From Dryocola sp036489025 (GTDB lineage Bacteria; Pseudomonadota; Gammaproteobacteria; Enterobacterales; Enterobacteriaceae), in the NCBI GenBank assembly GCA_036489025.1, contig DASXGN010000038.1, positions 1 to 64,000 of the forward strand: a stretch of DNA of 64,000 nucleotides. Direction: 5' to 3'. A program made the translations under genes and the position numbers. How positions within the stretch are numbered: the stretch's first letter is position 1; the number at the start of each line of letters is the position of its first letter. The notes beneath the pieces are model-generated. The model made no database searches. It was given only the letters and a program-made list of their open reading frames with translations, and was not told the DNA's origin. This document shows positions 8,408-17,043 of the stretch, in pieces.

Positions 8408-9379
8408 TTAATTAACTATTTGTGACCAGATGGCTAATTCGTCGATGCCCAGATATTCACGGATGATTAATCCGTCGCGTAATTCAAGCTGGCTAATACC
8501 CGTGATCGAAACAGGTCGGCGCGTCGGGGCGCCAAACCGGCCGTAGCCGTCGTGCCAGGTGAGTAAAGACCAGCGCAGCGAAAGCCTGACCGGTTCATTG
8601 GCATCGCGCCGCACAATCAGGTGGTGCAGGCTCGTTTCGCTGTCGGCAAAGGAAGCGCGGTAGCCGGAAAGGAAAGCGCCAATATCCTGCTCGCCGGTGC
8701 GCAGCACGTGTGACGGCCCGTGCAGCGTTGCGGCAGGATGATAAAGCCCCGGCACGACGCCGCTGTTGCCGCCCGCCCACATCGAAAGATAGCGTTCCAC
8801 CAGCCCGGCCAGCGGGCCGTCCACGTCGTCCCCTTCTGGCCCACCGGCCCAGCGGGCGTCCAGCTCTTCGGCACTGGTATTTTCCAGCGCCAGCTCACGG
8901 CGCGCATCCGCCAGCTGTACCGCAAAATCTCGCACGTTCAGCCCGATCTGCGAAACAATTGCCGCCCTGTCCTGCAACAGCCACTCCTGCCGCACGGCAC
9001 CTTCGGCACAAATGCGATCGGCCCAGGTGCGCACCCAAACGGATTTGCCGCTCGGCCTGCCGAAGAAACCCTCGCCCTGATGCTGGATACAGGCAAGGGT
9101 GCGCTGCGCGGCGTAATATTCAGCCTGCGGGCTTTGCGTTAACAGAATATCTTCGGTCAGCACCGTGCGCTGCGGAAAGCTGTGCATGGCCTCCAGCGTT
9201 AAGCGCATAAACCCGGCGAGATCGTTAAGCTGCTTTTCCGGGGTTAAAAAAACCACCGGCGTGGCGTAGAAGTCCGCCAGCTGGCCGATATCCTTCTGCT
9301 CCCACACGACGTGGGTCAGCGTCAGAATAAACTGCTGGATTGAGTCAAACTGAGGGCTAAAGCCCGGCAACCTGGTCAT
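8408..9379 (-). CDS. Tandem SnoaL-like (NTF2-fold) protein, second paralogue
   Basis: This protein has 323 residues with two SnoaL-like halves, about 10-165 and 185-320. It lacks the charged N-terminal tail of its neighbour. Shared landmarks are an early HVVWEQKDIGQLADFYA and late WLLQDR / YLGIDELAIWSQI, matching the same places in the 379-residue paralogue. It starts inside the stop of the LacI-family regulator (4-base ATGA overlap), so the regulator and this protein are co-translated. Function is unknown; a role in dehydration or isomerisation of the pathway intermediate is inferred from the fold only. Confidence 0.62.
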   Translation of the reverse strand: MTRLPGFSPQFDSIQQFILTLTHVVWEQKDIGQLADFYATPVVFLTPEKQLNDLAGFMRLTLEAMHSFPQRTVLTEDILLTQSPQAEYYAAQRTLACIQHQGEGFFGRPSGKSVWVRTWADRICAEGAVRQEWLLQDRAAIVSQIGLNVRDFAVQLADARRELALENTSAEELDARWAGGPEGDDVDGPLAGLVERYLSMWAGGNSGVVPGLYHPAATLHGPSHVLRTGEQDIGAFLSGYRASFADSETSLHHLIVRRDANEPVRLSLRWSLLTWHDGYGRFGAPTRRPVSITGISQLELRDGLIIREYLGIDELAIWSQIVN

Positions 9380-10446
9380 TCAACCTCCTGGGGAAGGAAT
9401 AGGGACAGCCCGTCTTTATCCACCACGCCAAAGCGCGGGCGGCGAGCGGAGTGGCGAACAACCAGTGCGCCGTGTACCACCACCTGTTCGGGCTCAATAT
9501 TTCCACTGTCAATTTGCTTCATCAGCAGCGCAACCGTGGCGCTGACCATCTCGTCCACCGGCTGCGACGCGGAGGTTAAAGCATAAGACGGCCAGCCCGA
9601 CGGGCCGGTATCGTCATAGCCGATAATCGAGATATCTTCCGGAATGCGCAGGCCAAACTCGTAGCGCGCGACGTCCATCACCATCAGGGCCATATGGTCG
9701 TTGGCGGCAAAAATGGCATCCGGCGGCTGGGGCGCGGAGAAAAGTTCGTAGGCGGCACGCGTGGTGACCTGCGCGTCGTAATCACCCTGCACGACTTTGA
9801 CATCCTCGATTCCCTTAGCCTGCAAGGTGCTGATAAATCCGTTCTGGCGAGCCAGGTTGACCGAGGAGTCGGCCAGCCCGGCAACGTAAGCGAAACGCTT
9901 ATGCTCCCCGGCCACTAAAAATTCGGCTATCTGGCGGGCGGCGGCTTCGTTATCGGTATTCACGCTCGAAACCATGCCGTTTTCGTCGCTGCGGTTGAAC
10001 AGCACGACCGGGATCCCGGCGGCCAGACACTCCTCGGAGAGCTCGATAGACAGCGAAACCGAGGCCAGCACGATACCATCCACCCGGTACTGCATAATCT
10101 GGTCGAAGATTCTGTCGACGTTGCCGTCGCGATCGCCGACGAACAGCAGCAGATGATAGTTCAGCTCGTCGAGCTTTTGCGCCAGCGCCTCAAGCACCTG
10201 CGGATAAAACTGGTTGTCGAAATAGGAAATAACCACTCCGACAATCCGCGAGCGCGCGGTATTCAGCGAACGGGCAATGGCGTTCGGCCGGTAGCCGAGC
10301 TCGCGGGCGGCCTTAAGCACCTTCTCACGCGTGGCGGGTGAAATGCTCGCCCCCGGCGTGAAGGTGCGCGACACCGCCGATTGTGATACCCCCGCGATCT
10401 GCGCCACCTGCTGCGAGGTCACGGGTCCAAAAGTCTTACGTTTCAT
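9376..10446 (-). CDS. LacI-family transcriptional regulator of the catabolic island
   Basis: This is a 356-residue LacI/GalR-family repressor. The helix-turn-helix and hinge helix occupy residues 9-60 (VAQIAGVSQSAVSRTF ... YRPNAIARSL), and a periplasmic-binding-protein-like effector domain fills the rest. It heads the leftward arm and is divergent from the MFS transporter gene. Two copies of a 16-bp palindrome in the intergenic region are the likely operators. The effector is probably a pathway substrate or intermediate. It is not the lac repressor, which is found separately at 34226. Confidence 0.88.
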   Translation of the reverse strand: MKRKTFGPVTSQQVAQIAGVSQSAVSRTFTPGASISPATREKVLKAARELGYRPNAIARSLNTARSRIVGVVISYFDNQFYPQVLEALAQKLDELNYHLLLFVGDRDGNVDRIFDQIMQYRVDGIVLASVSLSIELSEECLAAGIPVVLFNRSDENGMVSSVNTDNEAAARQIAEFLVAGEHKRFAYVAGLADSSVNLARQNGFISTLQAKGIEDVKVVQGDYDAQVTTRAAYELFSAPQPPDAIFAANDHMALMVMDVARYEFGLRIPEDISIIGYDDTGPSGWPSYALTSASQPVDEMVSATVALLMKQIDSGNIEPEQVVVHGALVVRHSARRPRFGVVDKDGLSLFLPQEVE

Positions 10447-10591
10447 TGCCGGTTATCCTTATCAACATTCCCGTTATGGCTCTTAGCAATTAAAAACAAG
10501 GGCTTGCCTCAGTGTAATCACGCCTCTGAGAAATACCAGCCCGCGCAATTGCTCCCTGCTGGAATGCCTGTTTTTTATACTTACACCATCT

Positions 10592-10607
10592 TTGCATGCG
10601 TATGCAA
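10592..10607. promoter_or_regulatory. Putative LacI-family operator, site 1
   Basis: TTGCATGCGTATGCAA is a 16-bp palindrome with 7 of 8 positions symmetric and a central CG, the usual form of LacI/GalR operators. It lies 145 bases upstream of the regulator's own start. Confidence 0.62.
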
Positions 10608-10680
10608 CAGCCAAAATTATTTTTTTCACATTTACAAACTCAACCTTTACAAACCTGAAACCTTTTCGTAACTTCAATTT

Positions 10681-10696
10681 TTGAATACGTATGCAT
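10681..10696. promoter_or_regulatory. Putative LacI-family operator, site 2
   Basis: TTGAATACGTATGCAT matches site 1 at 13 of 16 positions and shares the central ACGTATGCA core. Symmetry is 6 of 8. It lies 117 bases before the MFS start. The two centres are 89 bases apart, which would allow looping or separate control of the two arms. Confidence 0.55.
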
Positions 10697-10813
10697 GGAA
10701 TGCAAAAACGCCGTCATTTTTTACCGGGGACATGTGGTCACGACTGGGTGATTGAACCGGTTACGCCGTACTTGATTGGTCATAACCCACTTATTTTAAA
10801 GAGGTTCACCACC

Positions 10814-12058
10814 ATGTTTCGTGCCCTATTTGGTCGTTCTGAAGTCAGGCTGTTCTTTACTATCAGCGTGCTGTTCTTCATCTGCATTCACAGCATCGAC
10901 GCCTTTCTCGCCCCGATGTTGATTAGCGAAGGCATGCAGCCGGAAGTGGTCGGCATGATTATGGGGGCCAGCGGGCTGGCCACCCTTTTCGTTCGCTTTC
11001 CGATTGGCATCCTTTCCGACGTGGTGAAGAGCCGCAAAATATTTATCCAGTTCAGCCTGCTGCTGCCGCTGATCACCTGGCCGATTGCCTGGTTTGAGCC
11101 CAACGCCACCACGCTGTACCTGGCGAAGGCCGCCGACGGCTTCACCGCCGCAACCTGGGTGCTGTATAACATCCTGTTTATCCGCTATTTTGACCGCAAA
11201 GACGCTCCCGCCGCCGTCGCCCTGCTCGCCCTCGCCGGGCCGCTGGGGGTGTTCCTCGGCAACTGCATCGGCGGCGCGCTGATTCATTTCTTCGATAAAA
11301 ATATTGGCTACTTTGTTTCCAGCGTCTCGGCGCTGCTGGCGCTGATCCTCACCACCCGTATTAAAGAGATCCACAACGCCGCTCAGGCCCCAACGCTTGC
11401 CGCCTGTATCGCCAGCGCTAAACGCCAGCTCAGCGACTCTTCCGTGTGGATTATCGGCCTGCTGGCGACGATTGTAATTCTGGTGCCGTTTGCCACCCGC
11501 GACACGCTGACGCCCATTTATGCCCAGCAGCTCGGTGCGAAGGCGGGCATTCTGACCCTGCTGAGCAATCTGCATCTGATCTTCTACGCCCTGGCCATCG
11601 CGATGTGCAGCTCGGTGTTTTATAAGCGGCTGGGCCTTGCGAAAACGGCCATTATCGGCATCGTGCTCCAGCTGGTTTCAACGGTAGGCGTGCCGTTCAC
11701 CGGCAATATCTATCTGATTTATGTGCTGCAATCCGTTGGCGGCTTTTCTTTTGGCATGGCCTTCGCGGTCTTTATGTCGCTGAGCGTGGTCAACACCGTC
11801 GAAGATGAACAGTCGACGCGGATGGGGCTGTTCCAGACTATCTATTCCTGCGGCATGTTTGTTGGCCCGGTATTGATGGGCCTGATGCTGCAACACATTA
11901 ATTTATCTTCCGGCTATTTATTTATCGGCGCGCTTTGTTTTATTGCCGCAGTATTAACGCCGCTTGCCGTGCGCAGCGTCAACCAAAGGCAAAGTCATCA
12001 ATACGCATCAAAGACGAATGCCGATAATTTATCTGCGGCGCAGGATTACAGTAAATAA
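10814..12058 (+). CDS. Major facilitator superfamily transporter
   Basis: This is a 414-residue MFS carrier with about twelve membrane segments and a cytoplasmic loop near residues 180-215. The signature after helix 2, RFPIGILSDVVKSRK, corresponds to the family motif G-x-x-x-D-R-x-G-R/K. I chose the start at 10814 (GAGG ribosome site, MFRALFGRSEVRLFF) over a longer form from 10691. It is the first gene of the rightward arm and divergent from the LacI-family regulator, so it is most likely the importer for the substrate broken down by the enzymes downstream. Confidence 0.82.
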   Translation: MFRALFGRSEVRLFFTISVLFFICIHSIDAFLAPMLISEGMQPEVVGMIMGASGLATLFVRFPIGILSDVVKSRKIFIQFSLLLPLITWPIAWFEPNATTLYLAKAADGFTAATWVLYNILFIRYFDRKDAPAAVALLALAGPLGVFLGNCIGGALIHFFDKNIGYFVSSVSALLALILTTRIKEIHNAAQAPTLAACIASAKRQLSDSSVWIIGLLATIVILVPFATRDTLTPIYAQQLGAKAGILTLLSNLHLIFYALAIAMCSSVFYKRLGLAKTAIIGIVLQLVSTVGVPFTGNIYLIYVLQSVGGFSFGMAFAVFMSLSVVNTVEDEQSTRMGLFQTIYSCGMFVGPVLMGLMLQHINLSSGYLFIGALCFIAAVLTPLAVRSVNQRQSHQYASKTNADNLSAAQDYSK

Positions 12059-12144
12059 GGTTAGCTTCACCCTCTAATTTATTACCCGATTACCTCTCCC
12101 ATTTATTTGGGCGAACCCGACACGTAAGTATGATGGAGAAGAAC

Positions 12145-13476
12145 ATGGCGCACTATTTAAAAACCAGTAAATCATTGTCTGAACGACAGCAGGCCAATAA
12201 GCAAATCAGCATTACGGTAGAGAACATCCTGGCGGATATTGAGCAGCGCGGAGATGCGGCAATTCGTGAGCTGTCTCTAAAATTTGATCATTATGACCGC
12301 AAGGATTATCGCCTGACGCAGGCCGAAATTAACGCCTGTATTAAGCAGCTTGGCCGCCAGGATATTAAAGATATCGAATTCGCCCAGCAGCAGGTATTTA
12401 ATTTCGCTACCCAGCAAAGAAAGTGCCTGCTTGATTTGGAGGTTGAAACCAGACCGGGCGTGATTCTTGGCCATAAAAACATCCCGATTAATGCGGTCGG
12501 CTGCTACGTGCCCGGCGGCAAGTATCCCCTGCTGGCCTCGGCGCACATGTCGATAATCACCGCCAACGTTGCAGGCTGCTCGCGCATTATTAGCTGCGCA
12601 CCACCTTTCCACGGGCAGCCCGCGCCGGCCATTGTCGCCGCGCAGGCCATGGCCGGCGCAACGGAAATCTATGCTCTCGGCGGCATTCAGGCTATCGGCG
12701 CTATGGCGCTGGGCAGCGAGACTATCCAGCCCGTGGATATGCTCGTCGGCCCGGGCAATGCTTTTGTCGCCGAGGCCAAGCGCCAGCTGTTTGGCCGCGT
12801 GGGCATCGACCTGTTCGCTGGCCCGACGGAAACGCTGGTCATCGCCGATGAAACGGTAGACGGCGAGCTGTGCGCCACGGATCTGCTCGGCCAGGCTGAA
12901 CACGGCATCACCACGCCCGCCATCTTGCTGACCAACTCCATGCAGCTTGCGCAGGATACGCTGCGCGAGGTTGAGCGGCTTCTCACCCGGCTCCCGACGG
13001 CGGAAATTGCCCGTGAGGCGTGGCGCGACTACGGCGAAATCATCGTTTGCGAGAGCTACGAGGAAATGCTGCTGGAGGCAAACCGTATTGCCTCAGAGCA
13101 CGTGCAGGTGATGACCAGCCGCGACGACTGGTTCCTTGCAAACATGACTAACTTCGGCGCGCTGTTCCTCGGCCCGCGCACGAACGTGGCCTACGGCGAT
13201 AAAGTCATCGGCACTAACCATACTCTTCCGACGCAGAAAGCGGCTCGTTACACGGGCGGCCTGTGGGTCGGCAAATTTATGAAGACCTGCACCTGGCAGA
13301 AAGTGCTCAGCGACGAAGCATCGACGGAGATCGGCAGCTACTGCTCGCGCCTGTGCCAGCTGGAAGGTTTCTCGGGTCATGCTGAACAGGCCAATATCCG
13401 CGTCCGCCGCTACGGCAATATCGACGTACCCTACGCGGGGTCCGTGCCGCCGGTTGACGTGGCGAAGGCAAGCTAA
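12145..13476 (+). CDS. Histidinol dehydrogenase-family alcohol dehydrogenase, second paralogue
   Basis: This is the second HisD-fold enzyme of the island. It has 443 residues when started at the ATG at 12145, which has a GGAG 6 bases upstream; starts at 12130 and 12133 are in frame but less well placed. Zinc ligands (QAEH; D of YGDKVIGTNHTLPT; H of EGFSGH) and the catalytic Glu-His in ASEHVQV are intact, and the degradative-branch stretch ARYTGGLWVG is present. It differs clearly from the copy at 5777, so the two probably use different substrates or consecutive intermediates. It lies 86 bases after the MFS gene. Confidence 0.8.
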   Translation: MAHYLKTSKSLSERQQANKQISITVENILADIEQRGDAAIRELSLKFDHYDRKDYRLTQAEINACIKQLGRQDIKDIEFAQQQVFNFATQQRKCLLDLEVETRPGVILGHKNIPINAVGCYVPGGKYPLLASAHMSIITANVAGCSRIISCAPPFHGQPAPAIVAAQAMAGATEIYALGGIQAIGAMALGSETIQPVDMLVGPGNAFVAEAKRQLFGRVGIDLFAGPTETLVIADETVDGELCATDLLGQAEHGITTPAILLTNSMQLAQDTLREVERLLTRLPTAEIAREAWRDYGEIIVCESYEEMLLEANRIASEHVQVMTSRDDWFLANMTNFGALFLGPRTNVAYGDKVIGTNHTLPTQKAARYTGGLWVGKFMKTCTWQKVLSDEASTEIGSYCSRLCQLEGFSGHAEQANIRVRRYGNIDVPYAGSVPPVDVAKAS

Positions 13477-13478
13477 CC

Positions 13479-14243
13479 ATGAGCCTCCCTCGCACCCCGG
13501 ATTTTCGGCTCGATAGCCGCAGGGCGCTGGTGACCGGCGGATCAAGAGGCATCGGATTCGCCGCTGCCGTCGCGCTGGCTCACGCCGGAGCAGAAGTGTG
13601 GATCGTCGCCCGCAGCGCTGCCCAACTGGCTGAATCATCGGCGCTTGCCGCCCGGGAGGGGTTGAAGCTCCATCCCGTAGCGGTGGATATTACCGACGCC
13701 TCCCGAGTGGCTGATGCCCTCGCCGGGCTCCCGGACTTCGACGTGCTGGTCAACAGCGCCGGGCTGGCGCGGCACCAGCCGTTTCTTGAGGTAAGCGAAC
13801 CCCATTACGACGAGGTGATGGCGCTTAATCTACGGGCGACGTTTTTCGTCAGCCAGCAGGTGGCCCGCAGGATGGTGTCGCGGGATAACGGCGGATCCAT
13901 CATCCATATCTCCTCCCAGATGGGCCACGTCGGCGGCCCGGAACGCAGCGTGTACTGCGCCTCGAAGTTTGCCCTTGAAGGGCTGACCAAAACGATGGCG
14001 CTGGAGCTGGGGAAAGCGGGCATTCGGGTCAACACGCTGTGCCCGACCTTTATCGCGACTGAACTTTCACGCACCGCCCTCGCCGACCCGCCATTCCACC
14101 GCTACGTGCTGGATAACATCAAGCTCGGGCGGCTTGGCACCCTGGAAGACATCATGGGCCCGGTGGTGTTCCTCGCCTCGCCCGCTGCGGCGCTCATCAC
14201 CGGCGCTTCGCTGCTGGTAGACGGGGGCTGGACGGCAACATGA
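13479..14243 (+). CDS. Short-chain dehydrogenase/reductase
   Basis: This is a 254-residue classical SDR. The NAD(P)-binding motif TGGSRGIG is near residues 20-27, NSAG near 93-96, the catalytic Ser in IHISSQMG, and Tyr-x-x-x-Lys as YCASK. It probably interconverts an alcohol and a ketone in the island's pathway. It begins 2 bases after the HisD-type gene, and its stop overlaps the next start by four bases (ATGA), so translation is coupled. Cytoplasmic. Substrate unknown. Confidence 0.85.
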   Translation: MSLPRTPDFRLDSRRALVTGGSRGIGFAAAVALAHAGAEVWIVARSAAQLAESSALAAREGLKLHPVAVDITDASRVADALAGLPDFDVLVNSAGLARHQPFLEVSEPHYDEVMALNLRATFFVSQQVARRMVSRDNGGSIIHISSQMGHVGGPERSVYCASKFALEGLTKTMALELGKAGIRVNTLCPTFIATELSRTALADPPFHRYVLDNIKLGRLGTLEDIMGPVVFLASPAAALITGASLLVDGGWTAT

Positions 14244-14962
14244 TTCCCCCCCTGATTGATAATCGAAATCTTCCGCTGGTACTGCTGGGCGGAACGCTGT
14301 GCAACGCTCGCCTGTGGCAGCCGGTTATTGCCCGGCTGAACGTTTCGAGCGTGACCAGCCTGATGGTTTGCGGCGCGGATTCCGCACGCGAATTCTCCGC
14401 TCAGGCGCTGGAAGCTTTGCCTCCGCGCTTTTGTCTGGCCGGATTTTCGCTCGGGGCTATCGCCGCGCTGCAAATACTGGCCGATGCGCCGGAGCGAATA
14501 GCCGGGCTGGCGCTGCTGTCTGTTAATCCATTCAGCGATTTACCTGCCAACGCCGCCGTCAGACGCAGCGCCGTAGATAAGGCCGCAGCTCAGGGCATCG
14601 GCCATTGGCTAACCGAAACGCTGTGGCCGAAGTACGTCGCGCCGCAGAATCAGGACAATTCGCAGCTGCACGCGACGATCGCGCAAATGGCTGAGGAATG
14701 CGGCATGGCCGTTTTTACCCGGCAAACAGAGATAGCTATCTGTCGGGACGATCATCGGCAAGCGCTGGCAGCGTTCGCCGCACCCACGCTAATCCTTAAC
14801 GGCCAGCACGACGTTATCTGCACGCCCCGGCACCATCAGGCAACAGCAGCCCTTAATAGCCGCTGGCTTACCCATCCGTCCAGCGGACATTTTCTTCCGT
14901 TGGAGGCGCCTTTTTGGGTTGCCGACGCGCTCCGCACCTGGATTAAGGAGATCCTTTCATGA
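14240..14962 (+). CDS. Alpha/beta hydrolase
   Basis: This is a 240-residue alpha/beta hydrolase. The nucleophile elbow GFSLGA is near residues 74-79, an acidic residue occurs in NGQHDVICTP, and the catalytic His is in SSGHFLPLE. It could hydrolyse an ester, lactone or carbon-carbon bond in the pathway. It overlaps both neighbours by 4 bases and is therefore firmly part of the operon. No signal peptide is present. Confidence 0.8.
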   Translation: MIPPLIDNRNLPLVLLGGTLCNARLWQPVIARLNVSSVTSLMVCGADSAREFSAQALEALPPRFCLAGFSLGAIAALQILADAPERIAGLALLSVNPFSDLPANAAVRRSAVDKAAAQGIGHWLTETLWPKYVAPQNQDNSQLHATIAQMAEECGMAVFTRQTEIAICRDDHRQALAAFAAPTLILNGQHDVICTPRHHQATAALNSRWLTHPSSGHFLPLEAPFWVADALRTWIKEILS

Positions 14963-15750
14963 GAAAAAATGCGTTAAAAACGGCCTGGCGTCAGCAGCAG
15001 GCCACTATCAACGGCTGGCTGGCTATCCCCTCCAGCTATAGCGCTGAGATTGCCGGGCATCAGGGCTATGACTCTGTCACCGTCGATATGCAGCACGGGA
15101 TGATTGATTTTGCCAGCGCCCTGACGATGCTGCAGGCGATATCCGCCACGCCGGCCACGCCGCTTGCCCGCGTCAACAGCAACGATGCGGCGCAGATTAT
15201 GCGGCTGCTGGACGCCGGAGCCTGGGGGATTATCTGCCCGATGGTTTCCACCCCCGAACAGGCCAGACAGTTTGTGGCAGCCTGCCGCTATCCACCGCTG
15301 GGCAACCGCTCTTTCGGGCCTGCCCGCGCCCTGCTCTACGGCGGAAAAGACTATCCGCAATACGCCAACGACGAGATCCTCACGCTGGCGATGATTGAAA
15401 CCCGCGAAGCGCTGGAAAACCTGGACGCAATCCTCGCCACCGACGGGCTGGACGGCGTTTTTATTGGCCCCAACGATCTTTCTCTGGCCCTGACCGGCAG
15501 CGCAAGCGCCGAATCGCAGCATCCCGATATGCTGGCCGCCGTGGAACGGGTCCTCGCCCGCTGCCGCGCTCATAGCAAGATCGCAGGAATATTTTGTACC
15601 TCCGGTAAAGCCGCAGCGCAGCGGCTGGCGGAAGGTTTTAGCTTCGTGACCCCCGCCAATGACGTCATGCAGCTTGGTCGCGCCGCCCGCGAAGCCATTG
15701 CGCTGGCGCGTGGTGAAACGCCGCCTGCGGGCGGTGCCTCAGGCTATTAA
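14959..15750 (+). CDS. HpcH/HpaI-family aldolase
   Basis: This is a class II, metal-dependent pyruvate aldolase of 263 residues. Recognisable landmarks are DMQHG near residue 41, the Arg in LARVNSND, the metal-binding Glu in MIETREALENLD, and the metal-binding Asp in FIGPNDLSLAL. Members cleave 4-hydroxy-2-oxo acids into pyruvate and an aldehyde; 4-hydroxy-2-oxoheptanedioate and 2-keto-3-deoxy-sugar acid aldolases are known examples. It overlaps the hydrolase gene by 4 bases. It is the step that would feed the island's product into central metabolism. The exact substrate is unknown. Confidence 0.85.
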   Translation: MRKNALKTAWRQQQATINGWLAIPSSYSAEIAGHQGYDSVTVDMQHGMIDFASALTMLQAISATPATPLARVNSNDAAQIMRLLDAGAWGIICPMVSTPEQARQFVAACRYPPLGNRSFGPARALLYGGKDYPQYANDEILTLAMIETREALENLDAILATDGLDGVFIGPNDLSLALTGSASAESQHPDMLAAVERVLARCRAHSKIAGIFCTSGKAAAQRLAEGFSFVTPANDVMQLGRAAREAIALARGETPPAGGASGY

Positions 15751-15760
15751 GGAGAGAAAT

Positions 15761-16927
15761 ATGCAAAACGTAACGCTAACGCAGGCCGAGGCTCGTCGTC
15801 GGCTGGTGCTGCCGGAAGACAGAGTTTCATGCAGCGTGGCTTTTATTGACTGCAAGCTTCCCGGCTCGCACCTCAAGCAGAACTACTCTTTCATCGGCCC
15901 CGGCGTGACGCAGTCCGCCTCGCAGGTGGTGAATATTCCCGAACCGCACGGGTTTAATATTGGTGCTGCCGCCATGCCGAAAGGCGTCACCAATAATCTG
16001 CATCTGCATTTCACCGCCGAAGTCTTCCTGATTCACGAGGGCAGCTGGCGTTTCCGCTGGGGGGCAAACGGCGAGCACGAGGCGGAATTTAGCGCCCCGG
16101 CAATTTTGTCTTTGCCGACGTGGATTTTCCGCGGCTTTACCAACGTCAGCCCGCAGGAAACTAACGGTCTGGTGTTTACCGTACTCGGCGGCGACAACAC
16201 CGGCGGTATCATCTGGCATCCTTCCATTCTTGCGGCCGCGCGCGAATACGGTTTGTACCTGAGCCGGGACAACATGCTGATCGACGTTGAAGCGGGCAGC
16301 CCCGTCCCCGCTGAAAGCGAGCTGCTGCAACCGCTGGATGACGAGCATATCGCCGCGCTGCGGGATTACTCAATTGCGGACATGCAGGCGCGAGCCGTCA
16401 CGGGAGAACAGCGTCAGTGGTCACGTAACGCCCTGCTGGATGCGGTACTGCCCGGCCACGGCGGCGAAATTGCGCCGGTCATCGGCTTTGGCATCTCTCA
16501 GGATCGCCACGGGCTGCCGCCTGTCGGGAATCCTCACGGCTTCTCCGTCGAATGGCTACGCCTTCAGGATCGGCACCTCGTCGGGCGGCACTTCTGCCCG
16601 GAAACGCAGGTGCTTATGGTGTTTAAGGGGACGCTGGAGGTGACCTACAACCAGACCGGAAAAGAAGTGATCATAACCGCCGTTGAAGGTTCGGTGGTTT
16701 CCGTACCCGGCGGCTGCTGGCGCAGTTATCGTGCGGCGGATGGCGTGATGGAGGCAACCTTAACCGCTCGCGGCGACCAGCGGAAAACGCTCTACTGGGA
16801 CCGCGAAATTATTGAGCAGGCCCTGGAGTGCGACCGCTGCATCGATCCGGATGGCTTCGTCGCTGTCGCCAGTATCCTGCCCGCTACCGCACGTCGCGCC
16901 GGGGATAAGCTTGCCCACCCCGTTTAG
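15761..16927 (+). CDS. Two-domain cupin protein
   Basis: This is a 388-residue bicupin. The N-terminal barrel has an intact cupin metal motif, HLHFTAE followed six residues later by G, near residues 84-97. The C-terminal barrel (about residues 265-350) lacks the HxH pair and may be structural. Bicupins include dioxygenases, isomerases and oxalate decarboxylases. The start at 15761 has a perfect GGAGAG ribosome site, 10 bases after the aldolase stop. It is the last gene of the rightward arm. A ring- or ketone-cleaving oxygenase or a keto-sugar isomerase role is possible but not shown. Confidence 0.68.
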   Translation: MQNVTLTQAEARRRLVLPEDRVSCSVAFIDCKLPGSHLKQNYSFIGPGVTQSASQVVNIPEPHGFNIGAAAMPKGVTNNLHLHFTAEVFLIHEGSWRFRWGANGEHEAEFSAPAILSLPTWIFRGFTNVSPQETNGLVFTVLGGDNTGGIIWHPSILAAAREYGLYLSRDNMLIDVEAGSPVPAESELLQPLDDEHIAALRDYSIADMQARAVTGEQRQWSRNALLDAVLPGHGGEIAPVIGFGISQDRHGLPPVGNPHGFSVEWLRLQDRHLVGRHFCPETQVLMVFKGTLEVTYNQTGKEVIITAVEGSVVSVPGGCWRSYRAADGVMEATLTARGDQRKTLYWDREIIEQALECDRCIDPDGFVAVASILPATARRAGDKLAHPV

Positions 16928-16950
16928 CCTGCGGGCATGAGCCACAGGAA

Positions 16951-16983
16951 GAGCCTGCCGGACTCCGCAGGTTCTTCATTTAC
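16951..16983 (+). terminator. Probable terminator of the rightward island operon
   Basis: GAGCCTGC at 16951-16958 pairs with GCAGGTTC at 16967-16974 (one G-U pair), followed by TTCATTTACTT. The stem is good, the U-tract interrupted. Confidence 0.45.
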
Positions 16984-17043
16984 TTATGCGGCTTCCGCCG
17001 TTCTGTTGCACAATATCCTCCTTTTCCCACTACGCTAGTTTTT

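Larger units (their letters stand above)
10447..10813. other. Divergent control region of the catabolic island
   Basis: This is a 367-base non-coding region between the LacI-family gene and the MFS gene. It contains two copies of a LacI-type palindrome whose centres are 89 bases apart, with an AT-rich tract between them (10610-10680) that should hold at least one promoter. In-frame starts upstream of 10814, including an ATG at 10691 inside the second palindrome, are not used as the MFS start because 10814 has a GAGG ribosome site and fits the family N-terminus. Confidence 0.65.

Noticed and set aside
5777..13476. A duplicated histidine biosynthesis gene hisD
   Set aside because: No other his genes are nearby, and the two proteins sit in a catabolic operon and carry sequence signatures of the degradative HisD branch.
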